From assembly GCA_963726435.1 (NCBI GenBank), contig CAVSCJ010000006.1, positions 186,001 through 250,000 of the forward strand: a stretch of DNA of 64,000 nt. The letters run 5' to 3'. Positions 30,097 to 38,499 of the stretch are shown in pieces. Each line of letters starts with the position of its first letter. The first letter of the stretch is position 1. The notes below the pieces were generated by a model. The model made no database searches and was not told where the DNA came from. It saw nothing but the letters and a program-made list of their open reading frames with translations. This stretch comes from PALSA-660 sp963726435. Its GTDB lineage: Bacteria; Actinomycetota; Coriobacteriia; Anaerosomatales; PALSA-660. The translations under genes were made by a program, and so were the position numbers.

Positions 30097-30373
30097 ATCG
30101 GTCGGCACCGAGCACCGCTCGCTCCGCGGCTCGTGCTTCGGACGAGCCGAAGGGCGGTCTCGTCCGGCACTCGCAAGCTCCGCTCGCGGCACTCGGCGCC
30201 GCCCGCTCCTCCTCGACGGCCCGCGATTCCCCCAGACTCAGACCACCTTCGAGCCCCGAGTCGCCACCGCTCATCGCGAAACACAGAAATGGTACCTTGC
30301 GTTGCCAACTAGCGTGTGATACAAGGAAGCAGGTGATGCACGCAACGGGCCTCAGACCCACGAGGAGCAGACG
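30097..30373 (+). promoter_or_regulatory. Intergenic region with padR promoter and operator candidate
   Basis: Non-coding 277 bases. At 30297-30302 TTGCGT, a 17-base spacer and TACAAG (30320-30325) form a promoter for the padR operon. CCTTG (30295-30299) and CAAGG (30322-30326) are inverted around it, overlapping both hexamers, as expected for an autoregulatory operator. Upstream of this only GC-rich sequence with a short hairpin near 30130-30150 is seen. Confidence 0.5.
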
Positions 30374-30721
30374 ATGGGGAACGACACGGACAGCCGGCTC
30401 TCGCAGTTCCGCAAGGGCGTCGTGGAACTGGCGATCCTGGCGCTGCTGCACGGCGGCGAGGCCTACGGAGGCGAGATCGTGGAGCGTCTCGCAGGGCATC
30501 CCGGGCTGGCGATCAGCGCGGGTACCGTGTATCCGTTGCTGTCGCGGCTCAAGAAGTCGGGCCTGATCGACTCGGCCTGGCGCGAGTCTCCAGTGGGACC
30601 GCCACGCAAGTACTACCGCCTGAGCGTCGCCGGCGACATCGAGTTTGCGGCGATGGCGCGGGAGTGGGACGGCGTGACGGGCGCGATGGACGAGATGCTC
30701 GGGACGGGGGTGTCGAGATGA
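30374..30721 (+). CDS. PadR family transcriptional regulator
   Basis: 115-residue winged-helix repressor. FRKGVVELAILALLHGGEAYGGEIVERL and GTVYPLLSRLKKSGLIDSAW...PPRKYYRLSVAG are the PadR DNA-binding signature; the short C-terminal helix for dimerisation is present. It heads a five-gene operon with an ABC transporter, so it probably controls export genes in response to a ligand. ATG 30374 has GAGGAG upstream and the stop overlaps the next start. Confidence 0.9.
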   Translation: MGNDTDSRLSQFRKGVVELAILALLHGGEAYGGEIVERLAGHPGLAISAGTVYPLLSRLKKSGLIDSAWRESPVGPPRKYYRLSVAGDIEFAAMAREWDGVTGAMDEMLGTGVSR

Positions 30722-31695
30722 TCGCCCCCGAGCGCGAGCCCGAGCAAGCGACCGGACTGACCCCCGAGGCGGCCGCACTCGTCGAGACCTACTTCAGCCG
30801 CGTCCACGGCGCCCTGCTCGTAGCCGCCGCGGGTGAGTGCGAGGAGACGGTCGAGGACCTGCGCACGCACGTCCTGGAGGAACTGCAGGGCAGTGCCGGC
30901 ACCGCCGCCGACGTCACGCGCGTGCTCTCCGAGCTCGGTCCGCCCGAGACGCTGGCGGCCGAATGCGCCGACGCCACCACGACCGGCAGGCCGGTAGTGC
31001 TCGAGTCCGCCGAGGATCGCTCGAAGCTGCACGGACGGGTGTTCGGCGTCCCGTACGAGCTTCGCCCGCCCACGGCGGCGCGGGTCGTGGCGCTGTGGTG
31101 GAACCCGCTGGAGCCGCACGTGTTCGTCCCGACGATGTTCGGACTGGGTTGGACGATCAACTTCGGGTCGATCGCCGTGCGGCTCGGCATCGTCCGGCCC
31201 GACGACGAGGACGTCCCGTTCGCTGCCGTGCCTCAGCGCTACGTCGCGATAGCACTGGTCCTCCCGCTGCTCGTCGCTGGCGTCCTCGGGGCGCTGATCG
31301 CCCTCTACCAGGCGGCGCTGCCTGCGCAGGTCGTGACCCACTGGGGGATCACTGGCGCGGACCAGTTCGGGTCGAAGGAGTCGGCGCTCTTCTTCCCGGT
31401 GGTCATGACACTTCTGGGGCTCGCTCTAGTCGCCGCGACGTGGGTCCGCACCCGCACACCTCTGCTCCAGGTGGGCGCGGGCGCTCTCGCGACGTGGCTC
31501 GGCGTGATCTCGGTCGCCGACTACGCGCAGCGGGTCGCCACCGCCCAGGGCGCGACCGGGACCTGGATCCTGCTGCCCGGCATCGCGCTGTCGTTCCTGT
31601 TGACGTTCGCCTTGCTCGTGACGCTCTCCCGTATCGGACATGCCGCCGAAGTACGGCGTGACTTGGACAAGGGACCTAGGAAAGGACGTGTGTGA
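30718..31695 (+). CDS. DUF1648-type membrane protein with HAAS-like N-terminus
   Basis: 325 residues. The N-terminal third (about 1-90) is soluble and helical, with CEETVEDLRTHVLEEL and a following VLSELGPPETLAAE, which resembles the HAAS/DUF1700-type domain found next to PadR regulators. A WNPLEPHVFVPTMFGLGWTINFGSIAVRLG segment follows, then four hydrophobic spans. ALPAQVVTHWGITGADQFGSKESALFF is a DUF1648 signature. Likely a membrane partner of the ABC system; molecular role unknown. Overlaps padR and the next gene. Confidence 0.65.
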   Translation: MIAPEREPEQATGLTPEAAALVETYFSRVHGALLVAAAGECEETVEDLRTHVLEELQGSAGTAADVTRVLSELGPPETLAAECADATTTGRPVVLESAEDRSKLHGRVFGVPYELRPPTAARVVALWWNPLEPHVFVPTMFGLGWTINFGSIAVRLGIVRPDDEDVPFAAVPQRYVAIALVLPLLVAGVLGALIALYQAALPAQVVTHWGITGADQFGSKESALFFPVVMTLLGLALVAATWVRTRTPLLQVGAGALATWLGVISVADYAQRVATAQGATGTWILLPGIALSFLLTFALLVTLSRIGHAAEVRRDLDKGPRKGRV

Positions 31696-32006
31696 TGGAC
31701 AAGCTTCTGGCTCTGCCGACGGCCGCACTCGTTGCCATCGGAGCACTGATCATCGTTCAACTGTCCCTGCAGGTATTCGCGATCGTGGACCTCGTGAAGC
31801 GTTCCGCCGATGGCCTGACCCTGCCCAAGTGGGTGTGGGTGGCGATCATCGTACTGGGCGAGATCCTCGGCCCGATCATCTACTTGGTCGCCGGTCGCAA
31901 GCCCGCCGCCTCTGCCGACGCTTCGTCGCGGGGAGCGACCCGCGAGCGCGCCGAGAACGCCGCAGACGCTCTCTACGGCGCGCCCAAGGGTATCGACCCG
32001 CGATGA
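31695..32006 (+). CDS. PLD nuclease N-terminal-type small membrane protein
   Basis: 103 residues: a hydrophobic helix (about 10-34), a short charged loop, a second helix (about 46-68: WVWVAIIVLGEILGPIIYLVAG) and a polar tail. LVKRSADGLTLPKWVWVAIIVLGEILGPIIYLVAGRK matches the phospholipase D nuclease N-terminal (PLDc_N) membrane module. No catalytic domain is attached. Translationally coupled to both neighbours, so it belongs to the transporter operon. Confidence 0.75.
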   Translation: MDKLLALPTAALVAIGALIIVQLSLQVFAIVDLVKRSADGLTLPKWVWVAIIVLGEILGPIIYLVAGRKPAASADASSRGATRERAENAADALYGAPKGIDPR

Positions 32007-32932
32007 GCGCCGCGATCGAGATACGGCGCCTCAGCAAGGTCTACGGGGACAAGCGCGCCTTGGACCACGTCGACCTCCGTGTGGAGGAGGGCTCGGTCTT
32101 CGGGTTCCTCGGTCCCAACGGCGCGGGTAAGACCACGACTCTGCGCATCCTCACGGGGCTGGCGCGTCCCACCAGGGGCACTGTCCGAGTACTGGGTCAC
32201 GACGTGGCGAGCGCCGACAACGCCGTGCGCGCCGAGATCGGGTTCCTCCCGGACGTGCCGGGCTTCTACGAGTGGATGACGGCCGAGGAGTTCTTGAGGT
32301 TCGCCGGGTCGCTGTTCGGGATCCGCCGGCACGTTCTCGAGCCGCGTCTCGAAGTCCTGCTCGACCTCGCGGGACTCACCGACGTCAAGACCCGGATAGG
32401 CGGCTACTCGCGCGGCATGAAGCAGCGGCTCGGGGTGGCCCAGGCGCTCATCAACGCGCCCCGCCTGCTGATGCTCGACGAGCCGACGAGCGCGTTGGAT
32501 CCGATGGGCCGCAAGGAAGTGCTCGACATGCTGGTATCGCTGCGAGGGCGCACCACAGTCTTCTTCTCCACGCACATCCTGTCCGACGTCGAGCGCATCT
32601 GCGACACTGTGGCGATCCTCGACCAGGGGCTCGTCGTCGCGCAGGCGCCCATCGACGAGCTGAAAGCACGCTACGGCGCCGAGAAGGTCGTGGTCGAGGT
32701 GGGCGAGGGCGCCGACGAGCTGGCCAGGGCCATCGGGATCGAACCGTGGGCGAGCAAGGTCGAGCGCGACGACAACGGGACGATCGAGATCACGGTGAAC
32801 GACGCCGGGTCGGCTTCGCGCGCGATCCCCGCCATGGTGGCGGAGCGCAGGCTGCCCCTTCTGCGCATGGAAGCGGGCGAGATGGGACTCGAAGAGGTCT
32901 TCGTGCAACTGGTGGGAGGCGGACGGTCATGA
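32003..32932 (+). CDS. ABC transporter ATP-binding protein (ABC-2 exporter type)
   Basis: 309 residues. Walker A GPNGAGKTTTLRIL, Q-loop region FLPDVPGFYEWMTAEEFL, ABC signature YSRGMKQRLGVAQAL, Walker B LLMLDEPTSALDP and switch His in STHILSD. The C-terminal ~80 residues extend beyond the nucleotide-binding domain, as in many bacitracin/drug- or Nos-type exporters. Start ATG 32003 overlaps the previous stop, and the following permease overlaps it. Confidence 0.92.
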   Translation: MSAAIEIRRLSKVYGDKRALDHVDLRVEEGSVFGFLGPNGAGKTTTLRILTGLARPTRGTVRVLGHDVASADNAVRAEIGFLPDVPGFYEWMTAEEFLRFAGSLFGIRRHVLEPRLEVLLDLAGLTDVKTRIGGYSRGMKQRLGVAQALINAPRLLMLDEPTSALDPMGRKEVLDMLVSLRGRTTVFFSTHILSDVERICDTVAILDQGLVVAQAPIDELKARYGAEKVVVEVGEGADELARAIGIEPWASKVERDDNGTIEITVNDAGSASRAIPAMVAERRLPLLRMEAGEMGLEEVFVQLVGGGRS

Positions 32933-33696
32933 CCGGATTCTGGGCTTTCGCCCGCAAGGAAGGCGCGGAGATCCTTCGCACATGGCGCATATGGGTCCTG
33001 CCGGGGATGCTTATCTTCTTCGCCCTCACCGGTCCCCTGATGGCCAGGTTCACGCCCGAGATAATCACTGCGGTGGGCGGCGACCAGGTCGCCGCGCTCG
33101 CCAAGGCGATACCGACCCCGACGTACCTGGACTCCTACGCCCAGTGGGCGAAGAACCTGACCCAGATCGCCCTGTTCGCGGTCATCATCATCTACGGAGG
33201 ACTGATATCCGGCGAGCGAAAGAGCGGCACGGCGATCCTCGTCCTGACCAAGCCTGTGTCGCGCTCCGCGTTCGTCGTCGCCAAGGCTTCGGTGCACGCC
33301 GTCTTCGTCTCGGCCATCGTGGTCGTGGGGACCCTTGTGACCTGGGCCGGCACGGCTCTGGTGTTCGGGAAGGCCCCGGGCGGGCCGCTGTGGTCCTCGG
33401 CGATGGCGTGGCTCGCCTTCGGCCTGATGTTCCTCGCGATCATGACCCTGCTCTCCACTCTGCTCGGCTCGCAGGCAGGCGCGGCGGGGATCGGGCTGGG
33501 GCTGTTCGCGCTCGTTTCCGTCGGTGGGATCCTGGAGCCGCTGGCCAAGTACTCGCCGGTCGGTCTGGCGGGTGCCCCGATGACCCTGGCGATGGGCAAG
33601 GAAACACCGATCCTGTGGCCCGTGATCACGTCCGCCGCCCTGGCGTGTCTGCTCGTGGCCGCGGCGGCCTGGGCCTTCAAGACCAAGGAGCTGTAG
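32929..33696 (+). CDS. ABC-2 type permease
   Basis: 255 residues with about six membrane spans: near 22-40, 75-95, 110-135, 140-165, 170-195 and the C-terminal 225-248. GGLISGERKSGTAILVLTKPVSRSAFVVAK is the conserved cytoplasmic segment of ABC-2 permeases such as NosY and CcmB-like exporters. Coupled to its ATPase gene. Substrate not predictable. Confidence 0.87.
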   Translation: MTGFWAFARKEGAEILRTWRIWVLPGMLIFFALTGPLMARFTPEIITAVGGDQVAALAKAIPTPTYLDSYAQWAKNLTQIALFAVIIIYGGLISGERKSGTAILVLTKPVSRSAFVVAKASVHAVFVSAIVVVGTLVTWAGTALVFGKAPGGPLWSSAMAWLAFGLMFLAIMTLLSTLLGSQAGAAGIGLGLFALVSVGGILEPLAKYSPVGLAGAPMTLAMGKETPILWPVITSAALACLLVAAAAWAFKTKEL

Positions 33697-33731
33697 GGGG
33701 GCCGGAAGGTCACTCCCATGCGGGACTGTAC

Positions 33732-34262
33732 CTAGACGTAGCTCTTTGCCAGCGCGTCCAGCTCGATGTGGTCCGCCTCGATAGCTGAGAGGGCGGTCCA
33801 GACCTCGACGAGGCGCCCCGAGGTCGCGCGCGTCGCGAACTCGGCGTACAGGTCGCTGGCGCGACGCTCCCGCCTTGCCGACTCGTCGATGTCGGCCTCC
33901 CAGAAGCCCAGCTCGTCGCCCGGTTCCCTCAGGTCGGCGGGCTTGGGCTCTGCGGCGAGCTTGCAGAAGAGCGAGCAGTGCTCGGCCTCGACGGAGGCCA
34001 GGCGCTTGTAGGCGTTGGCGAGCCTAGGGTTGTCGCGGCGTTGAGCGATCGCGAGGTAGAAGCGGGTGTTGGAGCGCTCGATCTCGATGGCCGTCTCGAC
34101 GTCGGTTCGCTCGACCTCGGTGAGCTGGACGGCGTTGATCTCCTCGGGATAGTCGGCGGTGTCCACGATCAGTTCCCGGTGGGCGCCGCAGAAGGGGCAG
34201 TGGCTCGGGGCCTCGCTGCCCAGGTAGGTCTCGCCGCAGATGCGGCACCTATACATCCTCAT
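33732..34262 (-). CDS. Rubrerythrin-like protein with N-terminal rubredoxin-type centre
   Basis: 176 residues. The N-terminus has CRIC and CPFC pairs (YRCRICGETYLGSEAPSHCPFCG), a rubredoxin-like iron site. The rest is a ferritin-like four-helix bundle with ERSNTRFYLAIAQ, EAEHCSLF and EADHIELDAL. The order of domains is reversed compared with classical rubrerythrin. Such proteins reduce peroxide in anaerobes. ATG 34262 with AAGGGA upstream is chosen; a 26-base hairpin lies in its 5' region. Divergent from the oxoamine synthase gene. Confidence 0.87.
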   Translation of the reverse strand: MRMYRCRICGETYLGSEAPSHCPFCGAHRELIVDTADYPEEINAVQLTEVERTDVETAIEIERSNTRFYLAIAQRRDNPRLANAYKRLASVEAEHCSLFCKLAAEPKPADLREPGDELGFWEADIDESARRERRASDLYAEFATRATSGRLVEVWTALSAIEADHIELDALAKSYV

Positions 34263-34280
34263 CGTCGGTCCCTTCTGCAT

Positions 34281-34306
34281 GGGGGAGCGCGTGGCTGCGC
34301 TCCCCC
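34281..34306. repeat. Strong inverted repeat between divergent genes
   Basis: GGGGGAGCGC (34281-34290) and GCGCTCCCCC (34297-34306) form a perfect 10-bp stem with loop GTGGCT. It lies 19 bases upstream of the rubrerythrin start, in its 5' leader. No U tract on either side, so it is not a typical terminator. Confidence 0.7.
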
Positions 34307-34361
34307 CGAATGCCCGGTTCCGAGTATACGTCTGGCGCACTCTCTCCCGGCGAGGGAGCTG

Positions 34362-34392
34362 TGGTACCGTCTTGTGCACAGATATGTGCACA
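34362..34392 (+). promoter_or_regulatory. Extended -10 promoter with doubly palindromic operator
   Basis: TGGTACCGT (34362-34370) is an extended -10 element, giving a start near 34377. Over that start lies TGTGCACA (34373-34380), four bases (GATA) and a second TGTGCACA (34385-34392). Each octamer is itself a palindrome, and the pair forms both a direct and an inverted repeat. This is the geometry of a tandem dimer-binding operator covering +1 of the oxoamine synthase transcript. The regulator is unknown. Confidence 0.6.
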
Positions 34393-34443
34393 CCACGCCA
34401 GGTCCCGGAGGGGGAGCAGCGTGATGAGGGGAGACGCCGCACA

Positions 34444-35661
34444 ATGACGACCGAGACAGTCGTGCGCGCCGACGGCATCGACGCGCGCCTCGCCATGTAC
34501 CGCGAACGCCGAGACGCGATGAAGGGGGCGAACCGCTACTTCTACCTGCAGCCGACTATCGGCCCCGTCAACCACACGGTGAAGATGGCCGACGGCCGCG
34601 AGATGATCATGCTCGCCTCGTACAGCTACCTCGGACTCATCGGGCACCCGCGCATCGACGCCGCCGCCGCAGATGCGGTGCGGAAGTACGGGAGCGGAGC
34701 GGGCGGGGTACGGCTGCTGACAGGGACGAGCGACCTGCACGAGCGCCTCGAGGAGCGCATCGCGCGGTTCACGAAGCGCGAGGACGCCTGCGTCTACTCG
34801 TCGGGCTACGTGACCAACGTCGCCATAATCACAGCGCTCACCGGGCCTGGCGACCTCGTCATCATGGACAAGCTCGACCACGCGTCGATCGTCGACGGGT
34901 GCCTGCTCTCCGGCGCCAAGTGGAAGACCTACCGCCACAACGACATGGCTCATCTCGAGAGACTGCTCGCCGATGCTCAAGGGGAGTTCGCGACCATCAT
35001 GGTCGTCGCCGACTCCGTCTTCTCGATGGACGGCGACGTGATGGACCTGCCTGCCGCGTCGGCCCTGTGCGCGCGCTTCGGGGCCAGGCTGATGGTGGAC
35101 GAGGCGCACTCGATCGGCGCGCTGGGCGCCACCGGGCACGGCATCGAGGAGCACTTCGGCATGTACGGCTCGATCGACGTGAAGATGGGCACCCTGTCGA
35201 AGTCGATCCCGTCGGTGGGAGGCTACTGTGCCGGGGAGCGCGACCTGATCGACTACCTCCGCCACTTCTCGCGTCCGTTCATCTTCTCCGCAGCGTTGCC
35301 GCCGGCCTCGACCGCCGCTGCGCTGGAGGCGTTCGACGTGATCGAGGACGAGCCATGGAGGGTCTCTCAGCTCCACAGGCAGCGGGCCCGCTACGCCGAC
35401 GGGTTGAAGGCCCAAGGGTGGAACACACTGGATTCGACGACGTGCGTGGTGCCGGTCTTCATCGGCGATGAGACCGAGACGATGGATCTGACGCGCATGC
35501 TGTTCGACCGTGGGGTGTTCGTCTGCCCGATCGTCCACCCCGCAGTGCCCAAAGGTACCGAGCGCTTGAGGACCTGCTTGATGGCCACGCACACCGATGC
35601 CGACATCGCTCAGGCTCTCGCCGCCTTCGACGAGTCGGGGAGGGCTCTCGGGCTCATCTGA
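34444..35661 (+). CDS. Alpha-oxoamine synthase family PLP enzyme (BioF/KBL-like)
   Basis: 405 residues. The fold-I PLP Lys sits in GTLSKSIPSVGGYCAG, with VDEAHSIGALGATGHGIEEHF holding the Asp that pairs with the PLP ring. RYGSGAGG-like KYGSGAGGVRLLTGTSDLHERLEERIARF and SVFSMDGDVMDL match KBL, BioF and serine palmitoyltransferases. NRYFYLQPTIGPVNH near the start resembles the serine palmitoyltransferase/CqsA group more than BioF. No acyl-carrier protein or threonine dehydrogenase gene is adjacent, so the substrate is unknown. ATG 34444 has GGGGAG upstream. Confidence 0.85.
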   Translation: MTTETVVRADGIDARLAMYRERRDAMKGANRYFYLQPTIGPVNHTVKMADGREMIMLASYSYLGLIGHPRIDAAAADAVRKYGSGAGGVRLLTGTSDLHERLEERIARFTKREDACVYSSGYVTNVAIITALTGPGDLVIMDKLDHASIVDGCLLSGAKWKTYRHNDMAHLERLLADAQGEFATIMVVADSVFSMDGDVMDLPAASALCARFGARLMVDEAHSIGALGATGHGIEEHFGMYGSIDVKMGTLSKSIPSVGGYCAGERDLIDYLRHFSRPFIFSAALPPASTAAALEAFDVIEDEPWRVSQLHRQRARYADGLKAQGWNTLDSTTCVVPVFIGDETETMDLTRMLFDRGVFVCPIVHPAVPKGTERLRTCLMATHTDADIAQALAAFDESGRALGLI

Positions 35662-35731
35662 CTCTCCGGCCCTCCCGGGCCCTCGAGCGCGCCGGCCGGC
35701 GATCTCGGTTGTGCAGGCGGTCTCCCCGTCG

Positions 35732-36616
35732 TCAGATCATGGACTTCAGAGTGGCTGAGATGTCGCGCGGGGCGAGGGCGGTCCTCCACAAGGGTCCGGT
35801 GAGCTGGGGCAGTCCATCCGAGTAGGTCGGACGTCCTTCCTCCTTGTAGATGACGCCGAGGGGGATCTTGCACTGCTCGGGCGTGCACGACATGTCGTGG
35901 AAGGTCGTCAGCGACAGCTCCATCGCCTTCGCCCGGTCCGTCGGGTCCCAGCCGGTCTCCTCCAGCTTGTAGACGCGCTCGCGGAACCACGCCGTGGTGT
36001 TGAGCTTGTTGAACGTTATGCACGGCTGGAAGACGTCGAGGACGGCGAACCCGCGGTGCTCCAACGCGGCCTTCATGAGCCCCGTGAGGTGGGGGACGTC
36101 TCCGGTGAATCCGCGCGCGACGAACGTCGCTCCCTCCGCGACGGCGAGCCCGATGGCGTTCACGGGCTGCTCCAGCACGCCCGTGGGCGTGGAGATCGTG
36201 GGCATGTGCTGCTCGGTGGTGGGGGAGGCTTGGCCGGTGGTCAGGCCGTAGATCTGGTTGTCGTGGCCTATGACCGTCAGGTCGATGTTGCGTCGGCAGG
36301 AGTGCGCGAAGTGACCGAGGCCGATCCCGTAGCCGTCGCCGTCACCCATCTCCACGACGACCTTCAGATCGGGGTTGGACAGTGCGAGCCCGGTGGCCAC
36401 CGGCAGCGCGCGTCCGTGCAGGGCGTGGAACCCTTGGGCGCGCATGAAGTCGGCTCCGTTGCCGTGGCAGCCGATGCCCCAAACGACAGCGAGGCGCTCG
36501 AAGGGCAGTCCTGAGTCGGCGTAGGCGGCCTTCAGGGCCTGGAAGAGGCCGAAGTTCCCGCACCCGGGACACCAGGTCGGCTTGTTGGGAGTGTTGTACT
36601 CATCGGGCGCAGTCAA
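35732..36616 (-). CDS. korB: 2-oxoacid:ferredoxin oxidoreductase beta subunit
   Basis: TPP-binding subunit, 294 residues. PTWCPGCGNFGLFQALK has two iron-sulfur cysteines, VWGIGCHGNGADFM follows, and the TPP motif runs from GDGDGYGIGLGHFAHSCRRNIDLTVIGHDNQIYGLT. The C-terminus contains CTPEQCKIPLG. Most like 2-oxoglutarate:ferredoxin oxidoreductases of the KorB type. The start is TTG 36616 within the end of korA (17-base overlap). Together they link oxidative decarboxylation to ferredoxin, an anaerobic route. Confidence 0.9.
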   Translation of the reverse strand: MTAPDEYNTPNKPTWCPGCGNFGLFQALKAAYADSGLPFERLAVVWGIGCHGNGADFMRAQGFHALHGRALPVATGLALSNPDLKVVVEMGDGDGYGIGLGHFAHSCRRNIDLTVIGHDNQIYGLTTGQASPTTEQHMPTISTPTGVLEQPVNAIGLAVAEGATFVARGFTGDVPHLTGLMKAALEHRGFAVLDVFQPCITFNKLNTTAWFRERVYKLEETGWDPTDRAKAMELSLTTFHDMSCTPEQCKIPLGVIYKEEGRPTYSDGLPQLTGPLWRTALAPRDISATLKSMI

Positions 36617-38408
36617 TGCAGAGCACCTCCTTCACGATCTCGTGGACCTGCTCCGGCGAGATCGGCCGCCCGTCGTATCGTCGCAGGTGCCAGTCGACGC
36701 CTAGCAGGCATTCCTGGCGGATCAGGCCCTCTAGCTGACCTTCGTGGTTGCCCTCCACCACCATCGTCCGGTTCGAAGCGTCCAGGAACGCGGACACCGC
36801 GACCTCGGGGAAGGGCCACAGGGTGACGACCTGCATGAGCGCGACCTTGATGCCCTCGGTCTCCAGCCACTCGATCGCCTGACGGACCGGCTGCTTGGTG
36901 GTCCCGAAGACCACTATCGAGACGTCCGAGTCGACGGGCTTGCAGCCGTAGTAGACCGGAGGCGGAGCCAGCTCGGCGGCCAGGTGCAGTTTCCTCATGC
37001 GCTTGTCGTTCTGGGCGACCCGGGTCTGTGGTTCCTCACCCGCGGCGCCGTAGCCGTACTCGTCGTGCTCGTAGGAGTTCACGACTTGCAGCGCTCCGGT
37101 GACGCCGGGCAGCGCACGGACGCTGACGCCGTCATCCGTGACCTTGTACCTGAGGTAAAGCTTCTCTTCGCCCAGCGCTTCGGGGTGGGTCGCCATGTCT
37201 CCTTCGGTCAGGAGCTTGCCGCGGTCGATCGTGACCGACGCGGTGTCGAAGGGCGGGAGCGACTGGCGGTTGTCCGACAGGTAGGTGTCTCCCAGGATGA
37301 TCACCGGCGTCTGCAGACGGTCGGCGAGGTTGAACGCCTTCCAGGTCAGCTCGAACGCGTCCTGGCGGTCACCCGGGGCGAGCACGACGCGCGGGAACTC
37401 GCCCTGAGCCGCGTGCATGACGAAGCGCAGGTCGGACTGCTCGGTCCACGTCGGCATTCCCGTGGCCGGCCCTGGCCGTGTGAACACGCCTACGACGACT
37501 GCGGATTCGCTCGCGCCCGCGAGTCCGAGAGCCTCGACCATCAGCGAGAATCCGCCGCCGGAGGTGGCGCACATCGCCCGAGCACCACCGAAGGCGGCTC
37601 CGACGACCATGTTCATCGCGGCTATCTCGTCCTCCGTGTGCTTCACGACCACCCCATACTCCTGGTCGTGCGCGGCCATGAAGTGCAGCAGGGAGGACGC
37701 CGGGGTCATGGGATACGCGCAGTACATCCCTATCCCCGCTGCGAGCGCGCCGAGCCCGATCGCCTCGTTGCCGTCGACGAGGATCTGGGGGGCGGCGCCG
37801 TCGACGGGGGCGAGCCGGAAGGGGAAGTCGCAGTCGGCCTTCGCCCCGTACTCGAATCCTTTGGACGCGACCACGATGTTGGTCTCAGCCACCTCCGGGG
37901 CCTTCTTGGCGAACTGCGCGCGCAGAGAGGCGGACAGATAGTCGAGCGGGTAGCCCGTGAGCCCCAGTACGCTGCCGAGTGCGGCCACGTTGCGCATGAC
38001 CTTCTGGCCGCCGGCCTCCTTCACGATGTCGTCGAAGGGGACCGGGACCGCGCAGATGCCGGGACGGTCGGCCAGCCCCGCGGGCTCGACGTTCTTCGGG
38101 TCGTAGATGACCGCGCCGCGGTCCACGACCTCGCCGAGGTGGCGCGTGATGGTCTCGGTGTTGAGGGCGACGAGGATGTCGACGGGCAGGACGTGGGAGT
38201 AGACGGGCTCGGGGGAGACGCGCACCTGGATAACGTTGTGGCCGCCCCGGATGAGGGACGGGTACTCCGTTAGGTCGAACGTGTGCAGTCCACCCTGGGC
38301 GAAACAGCGAGCGAGCGTCTGCCCGGCGGCCTTGATGCCGAAGCCTGCCTCGCCGCCGATCTTGATCTGCATGTCGGGCCGATCGGGTCTCCGGGGATCG
38401 GGTGTCAC
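36600..38408 (-). CDS. korA: 2-oxoacid:ferredoxin oxidoreductase alpha subunit, gamma-alpha fusion
   Basis: 602 residues. The gamma domain is at about 10-190 (IKIGGEAGFGIKAAGQTLARCFAQGG...LIRGGHNVIQVRVS), and the alpha (PYR) domain follows from about 205 with DGNEAIGLGALAAGIGMYCAYPMTPASSLLHFMA and VGAAFGGARAMCATSGGGFSLMVEALGLAG. A transketolase C-terminal domain ends the protein. GTG 38408 has GAAGGAGCG upstream. Fused gamma-alpha is typical of KorA. Confidence 0.92.
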   Translation of the reverse strand: MTPDPRRPDRPDMQIKIGGEAGFGIKAAGQTLARCFAQGGLHTFDLTEYPSLIRGGHNVIQVRVSPEPVYSHVLPVDILVALNTETITRHLGEVVDRGAVIYDPKNVEPAGLADRPGICAVPVPFDDIVKEAGGQKVMRNVAALGSVLGLTGYPLDYLSASLRAQFAKKAPEVAETNIVVASKGFEYGAKADCDFPFRLAPVDGAAPQILVDGNEAIGLGALAAGIGMYCAYPMTPASSLLHFMAAHDQEYGVVVKHTEDEIAAMNMVVGAAFGGARAMCATSGGGFSLMVEALGLAGASESAVVVGVFTRPGPATGMPTWTEQSDLRFVMHAAQGEFPRVVLAPGDRQDAFELTWKAFNLADRLQTPVIILGDTYLSDNRQSLPPFDTASVTIDRGKLLTEGDMATHPEALGEEKLYLRYKVTDDGVSVRALPGVTGALQVVNSYEHDEYGYGAAGEEPQTRVAQNDKRMRKLHLAAELAPPPVYYGCKPVDSDVSIVVFGTTKQPVRQAIEWLETEGIKVALMQVVTLWPFPEVAVSAFLDASNRTMVVEGNHEGQLEGLIRQECLLGVDWHLRRYDGRPISPEQVHEIVKEVLCIDCAR

Positions 38409-38487
38409 GGTGCGCTCCTTCGCGTCACGCGGTTCTACGCTGGTGTATCTTCCCAACCTCGCTCGGGCACCCGCCGCGGGCGTCGGG

Positions 38488-38493
38488 TATCAT
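38488..38493 (+). promoter_or_regulatory. -10 box for a leaderless coaBC transcript
   Basis: TATCAT at 38488-38493 ends six bases before the coaBC ATG at 38500. A start at the A of the ATG would make the mRNA leaderless. No good -35 is visible and no ribosome binding site precedes the gene. Confidence 0.45.
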
Positions 38494-38499
38494 CCCTGC

